Of a DNA stretch of 64,000 nt, positions 61,072 to 64,000 are shown in pieces (within the stretch, counting starts at the first letter, position 1; the number at the start of each line of letters is the position of its first letter). This stretch comes from DASRBN01 sp035294305 (GTDB lineage: Bacteria; Chloroflexota; Ktedonobacteria; Ktedonobacterales; Ktedonobacteraceae). Where the stretch lies: positions 124,001 through 188,000 of the forward strand of contig DATGLD010000030.1 of the NCBI GenBank assembly GCA_035294305.1, written 5' to 3'. Position numbers and translations under genes: made by a program. The notes beneath the pieces were generated by a model, which saw only the letters and a program-made list of their open reading frames with translations, did not search any database and was not told the origin of the DNA.

Positions 61072-62271
61072 ATGAAAACAGCTTCATCATCTTCTCAACG
61101 CTCGTTTCTGGTCGCCGGCTTTGTCGTTTTGCTCTTCCTTATTCCTATGCTCGTGGCCTGTGGTGGCAGTGCTGGCAAGGGCAGTACGCCAACCTCAAAG
61201 GGTAGCACTAATGGCACCGGCAGCACGGCTTCCACCCCAACACCCACCGTTCTCCTGGGCGTGCAGGCCTGCCCTGGCGCGACCAAAAGTCCTGCTTACT
61301 GGAATCCCTTTATCCTGGCACAGAGTGGCGCATACAAAGTAGAAAGCGTCACTTGTGCTAACCTGATGGGAACCCCTACGCTCCAGGCCCTGGTAACGGT
61401 ACGGCATAGCAACGATGGCTCCACGCTGGATGTCTACGTGTTTAATAATATCAGCAGTTCCAGTCCCACGCGCATCTTTCAGTTGCTGGGACTCGTCCAG
61501 GGCAGGGCGAAGATCAGCGGTTATAACACTGTGCTGACCGCCTCCGCGGACGAGCTTTCCGCGCTGAACACAGGCAAACCGGTCTCCCAGATGACGGCGG
61601 ACCTCTTCCGCGAATTCAAATGGTCCGACTCGGCGGGCACGCTGGTACAGATTGCTTTCCCAGGCATCTTCCCCGACCTGACGCGCTACCAGGCCGAAAA
61701 CGACCAGGAGCAGGTCAATCAGGGGCAGCAACCCTGGAAACTCAGTCCCACAATGGTTGCCAATGCCCTCGCTACCACCCTGCTTAACTGGCCCGTAAGC
61801 TCCTCAACCAGTCTGCTCAGCGGAGGCGGCGCGCGTGATATCGACGCCGTTGTGCGCGTCACGAACAGCATGGGCGGTGAAAGCATCACCGTAACGCTTT
61901 CGCGCCTGGAGGAGAACACGAACGGGGGCATCTGGGAAGCAACCGCGGTGGCTGTCGATGGTTTGTCTATCACCGGCCCCGCGCCGCTGTCTGTTCTCAG
62001 CAACCCAACGGTCGTGAGAGGTATGGGCAATGCTTTCGAGGGGCAGATCGGCCAGGTAAAGTTACTGGATCACCTCTATCATTCCCTCGGGCAGGCCACG
62101 GCGACGGGAGCGATAGGGAATGGGGCGACCTCCTTTTCTAGCAACCTCTCTTACCAGTCTACCTTTCCCGCCGGTACTCAAGAGGGAGTGCTTGTTCTCT
62201 CGACCTACAGCGCGAAGAATGGCGTGTTGACGGCGGTCATGGAAAAGGTCCTGATCACTGGTGCAAACTAG
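61072..62271 (+). CDS. Secreted lipoprotein of unknown function
   Basis: A 399-aa protein from the ATG at 61072 (GAGG about 10 bases upstream; frame open from 61018). The signal sequence ends in a lipobox LVAC, so the Cys near residue 32 would be lipid-modified and the protein anchored outside. A Gly/Ser/Thr-rich linker (GKGSTPTSKGSTNGTGSTA) follows, then a mixed fold with no motif I recognise. It converges, 10 bases apart, with the CAP-domain lipoprotein gene. Confidence 0.72.
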   Translation: MKTASSSSQRSFLVAGFVVLLFLIPMLVACGGSAGKGSTPTSKGSTNGTGSTASTPTPTVLLGVQACPGATKSPAYWNPFILAQSGAYKVESVTCANLMGTPTLQALVTVRHSNDGSTLDVYVFNNISSSSPTRIFQLLGLVQGRAKISGYNTVLTASADELSALNTGKPVSQMTADLFREFKWSDSAGTLVQIAFPGIFPDLTRYQAENDQEQVNQGQQPWKLSPTMVANALATTLLNWPVSSSTSLLSGGGARDIDAVVRVTNSMGGESITVTLSRLEENTNGGIWEATAVAVDGLSITGPAPLSVLSNPTVVRGMGNAFEGQIGQVKLLDHLYHSLGQATATGAIGNGATSFSSNLSYQSTFPAGTQEGVLVLSTYSAKNGVLTAVMEKVLITGAN

Positions 62272-62281
62272 ACAGCATTGA

Positions 62282-63055
62282 CTAGCTCACCATGTCTTCG
62301 GTGAACCAGATCCAGCCGTTCGGGTCCACGTAGACGCCAATGCCAATGCGGTGCAGTGTTGTACTGAAGAGGTGGATGCGGTGCCAGCCGCCCGGCGCCT
62401 CGTGGGCCATGCTTTCCTGTACGGAGTAGACTCCCGCCCAGGGGGTCGGGTATGGCCCGGCCTCGCCGATGTTCTCTCCGCAGTCATTGAGGCCGGCGAA
62501 GCCCTCGTTGGCGATGCGCTGGTACTGCGTCATGCCATCCGGGCAAGTATGGCTGAATCCACAGTGATACATATTCCAGCTGTGCAGCAACGCGCCGGAT
62601 GCCAGGGTGTTATTCCAGGCGAACGGGGGCAGGCCACAGGCCGCGCGATCACTATTGATCAATTGGAAGAGTTGCCAGGTGAGCTGCTGCGCTTCGCTGG
62701 AGGTGGGCGCGGGACCGTAGGGGGCGTCCAGTGAGCCATTCGCCGGCGGCACGTGCGTGGTATCGTTGCTGTAGATGATGCAGTTCGATGGCGGTGGCGG
62801 AGTCGGCCCGCCCGGTGTAACGGTAGGGTGAGGAGTATTTATGGTAGGCTGCACATGCGGCGTGGGAGCGGCCTTCTGGCTGGGAATGGAGAACTGAGGC
62901 GGTGTTGGAGTAGGCAAAGACTGCACACCGGTCTGGTTGATCGAATAACTGGTGAAGTTACTCGACGACGAGGATTGATAGACGACCTGAGATCCACATG
63001 CCGCCAGCAATACCATCAACGCGAGGCACAACAGGCTCCACCAGATTTTCTTCAC
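62282..63055 (-). CDS. CAP/SCP-domain lipoprotein
   Basis: A 257-aa protein starting with GTG (AAAGG about 10 bases upstream). The signal ends in the lipobox LLAAC, followed by a Pro/Thr-rich linker (PTPHVQPTINTPHPTVTPGG). Residues from about 125 form a CAP (SCP/PR-1) domain: FQLINSDRAACGLPPFAWN, HSWNMYHCGFSH and CGENIGEAG with the conserved His/Glu. CAP domains bind lipids or act as secreted hydrolases. Several extra cysteines suggest disulphides. Confidence 0.88.
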   Translation of the reverse strand: MKKIWWSLLCLALMVLLAACGSQVVYQSSSSSNFTSYSINQTGVQSLPTPTPPQFSIPSQKAAPTPHVQPTINTPHPTVTPGGPTPPPPSNCIIYSNDTTHVPPANGSLDAPYGPAPTSSEAQQLTWQLFQLINSDRAACGLPPFAWNNTLASGALLHSWNMYHCGFSHTCPDGMTQYQRIANEGFAGLNDCGENIGEAGPYPTPWAGVYSVQESMAHEAPGGWHRIHLFSTTLHRIGIGVYVDPNGWIWFTEDMVS

Positions 63056-63204
63056 TCTACCGGCACCTTTCCAGTTCAGATCCGCGCTCCTTCGTTACTT
63101 CCTATCTTTCAGAGTGTAGCATGCCCTAACAAGATAAATGTTTGAATAGCATGAATCTGGTACTTTTGTGGGAGGAACTGGTTGATTTTTGTTGAAGCGT
63201 GGGC

Positions 63205-63274
63205 TGCAGCCAGGGTCGCCCCTCCTCTGGACGAACCACCCAAACCGTCCAGAGGAGGGGCGACCCTGGCTGCA
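63205..63274. repeat. Long perfect hairpin (29-bp stem, 12-base loop)
   Basis: Arms at 63205-63233 and 63246-63274 are perfectly complementary, loop aaccacccaaac. The stem contains gggtcgcccctcctctggac. It is 15 bases beyond the stop of the divergent sigma gene (minus strand) but has no T-tract on either side, so it is more likely a dispersed palindrome of the gggcgacc type or an RNA-stabilising hairpin than a standard terminator. Confidence 0.8.
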
Positions 63275-63289
63275 TAACTGGTATCTAGC

Positions 63290-63991
63290 CTATGCTGTCC
63301 CGTAAGGGCTGCCATAGCCGGAACGCTTGCAGAGCAGATCGGCATTGCGGCGCAGGCGGTCGATGATATTGCGGCGCAGGCGATAAATTTCCTCGATGTC
63401 GTTGAACTCCTGCTCGCAGAACTGTACGATCTCTCTGGGCTTGAGGCCACAGTGATAGAGCAGGTAGGCCACGCGCCGCTGGCGCTCATCCGGGAGCAGT
63501 TGGCGAATGGTCTGCCAGAGTTCGCCGGTTTCATATTCGTCTTCGCATGCAAGCATTCCCGTTTCATCGTCAGCAGGTAATCCAACAATACTTGCTCGCG
63601 CATAGCTGCGCAGTGTATCCACGATTACCGCGTGCAGGCTGACACGCAAGTACTTCAACGCGGCGCCCAGCGCAGGAAACGTGATTTGCCGGTTATCGGC
63701 CGTAGCCTGCCAGAAGCGCGCAAACCCCTGCGCGACATAGTTTTCGTCGCTTTCAAGACGATACGCGACCCGCCGTAAGGGGTGACAATATAGCCACTGG
63801 TACATCAAGTGTACGAAGCACTGCTGCACACCTTCCCATGCCAGGCTATCCCGTTGCATCAACGCGCGATGAAACAGGGCCAGGCTGTACTCGCCGTTGG
63901 ATGGCTCGCCGCGCTTATAATTTTGCAGCTCCCTGATGCATCCTTCTATCAGGGCACGTGTATCCATATCATCTAGTGCGTCTGAAAACAT
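63290..63991 (-). CDS. Divergent ECF-like sigma factor, copy B
   Basis: A 233-aa paralogue of the protein at 17687-18406; 172 of the first 226 residues match by hand count (about 76%), without gaps. The region-4-like end (KPREIVQFCEQEFNDIEEIYRLRRNIIDRLRR) is the most conserved part, while the tail after CKRSGY differs. AGGG lies just before the ATG at 63991, close to the window edge, so upstream control cannot be seen. Confidence 0.65.
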   Translation of the reverse strand: MFSDALDDMDTRALIEGCIRELQNYKRGEPSNGEYSLALFHRALMQRDSLAWEGVQQCFVHLMYQWLYCHPLRRVAYRLESDENYVAQGFARFWQATADNRQITFPALGAALKYLRVSLHAVIVDTLRSYARASIVGLPADDETGMLACEDEYETGELWQTIRQLLPDERQRRVAYLLYHCGLKPREIVQFCEQEFNDIEEIYRLRRNIIDRLRRNADLLCKRSGYGSPYGTA

Positions 63992-64000
63992 ATCCCTGCT

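Overview
The window reads as an ordinary stretch of chromosome from a bacterium of the Ktedonobacteria type (phylum Chloroflexota). This is inference from gene content, not from a marker gene: very large HTH-STAND regulators with WD40 or TPR tails, duplicated divergent sigma factors, secreted streptogramin-lyase-like propellers, an F420-type luciferase-like oxidoreductase, and many short palindromic repeats between genes. Gene starts usually carry strong AGGAGG-type ribosome sites. I found no rRNA, tRNA, CRISPR array, insertion sequence or complete prophage.

Layout. 1-3.2 kb: a cut thioesterase, a glyoxalase-fold ring-cleaving dioxygenase, an AlkB-like dioxygenase and a small partner. 3.2-12.3 kb: a signalling or conflict island with a nucleoside-phosphorylase/WD40 fusion, a 64-aa acidic ORF, an XRE-NB-ARC-TPR protein, a 69-aa secreted peptide and an XRE-NB-ARC-WD40 protein whose 14 repeats fit two seven-bladed propellers. 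12.5-17.6 kb: GNAT acetyltransferase, degenerate kinase, DUF1015 protein, FAD amine oxidase. 17.7-24.6 kb: four same-strand genes, a lone phage-terminase-like protein, a HEAT-like protein, a LuxR-type STAND regulator and a divergent sigma factor. 24.8-31.5 kb: two secreted Vgb-like propeller proteins, a receiver-only response regulator and a Pro/Thr-rich membrane protein. 32-36 kb: a group-2 sigma-70 factor and an APC permease fused to GGDEF and HD-GYP domains. 36.3-40.9 kb: a polyprenol-type mannosyltransferase, a fold-III PLP enzyme and an aldonolactone oxidase in a row. 40.9-48.6 kb: HD hydrolase, LLM oxidoreductase, two MFS exporters, thioesterase, secreted sialidase-fold protein, DUF1697. 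48.7-56 kb: HtpG, aminotransferase, amidohydrolase, SIS isomerase, PrsW protease, DedA protein. 56.4-60.8 kb: a likely catabolic run of amidohydrolase, class II aldolase and ADP-forming acyl-CoA synthetase. 61-64 kb: two lipoproteins and a second copy of the divergent sigma factor.

The most interesting parts are the STAND island with its secreted peptide (a possible peptide-sensing or immune module), the phosphorylase-WD40 fusion, the terminase/HEAT/STAND group with no phage structural genes nearby, and the transporter fused to both c-di-GMP synthesis and degradation domains. At least four families of short intergenic palindromes recur; one copy supplies the last codons and stop of a gene. 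All calls come from reading the sequence; no homology search was run.
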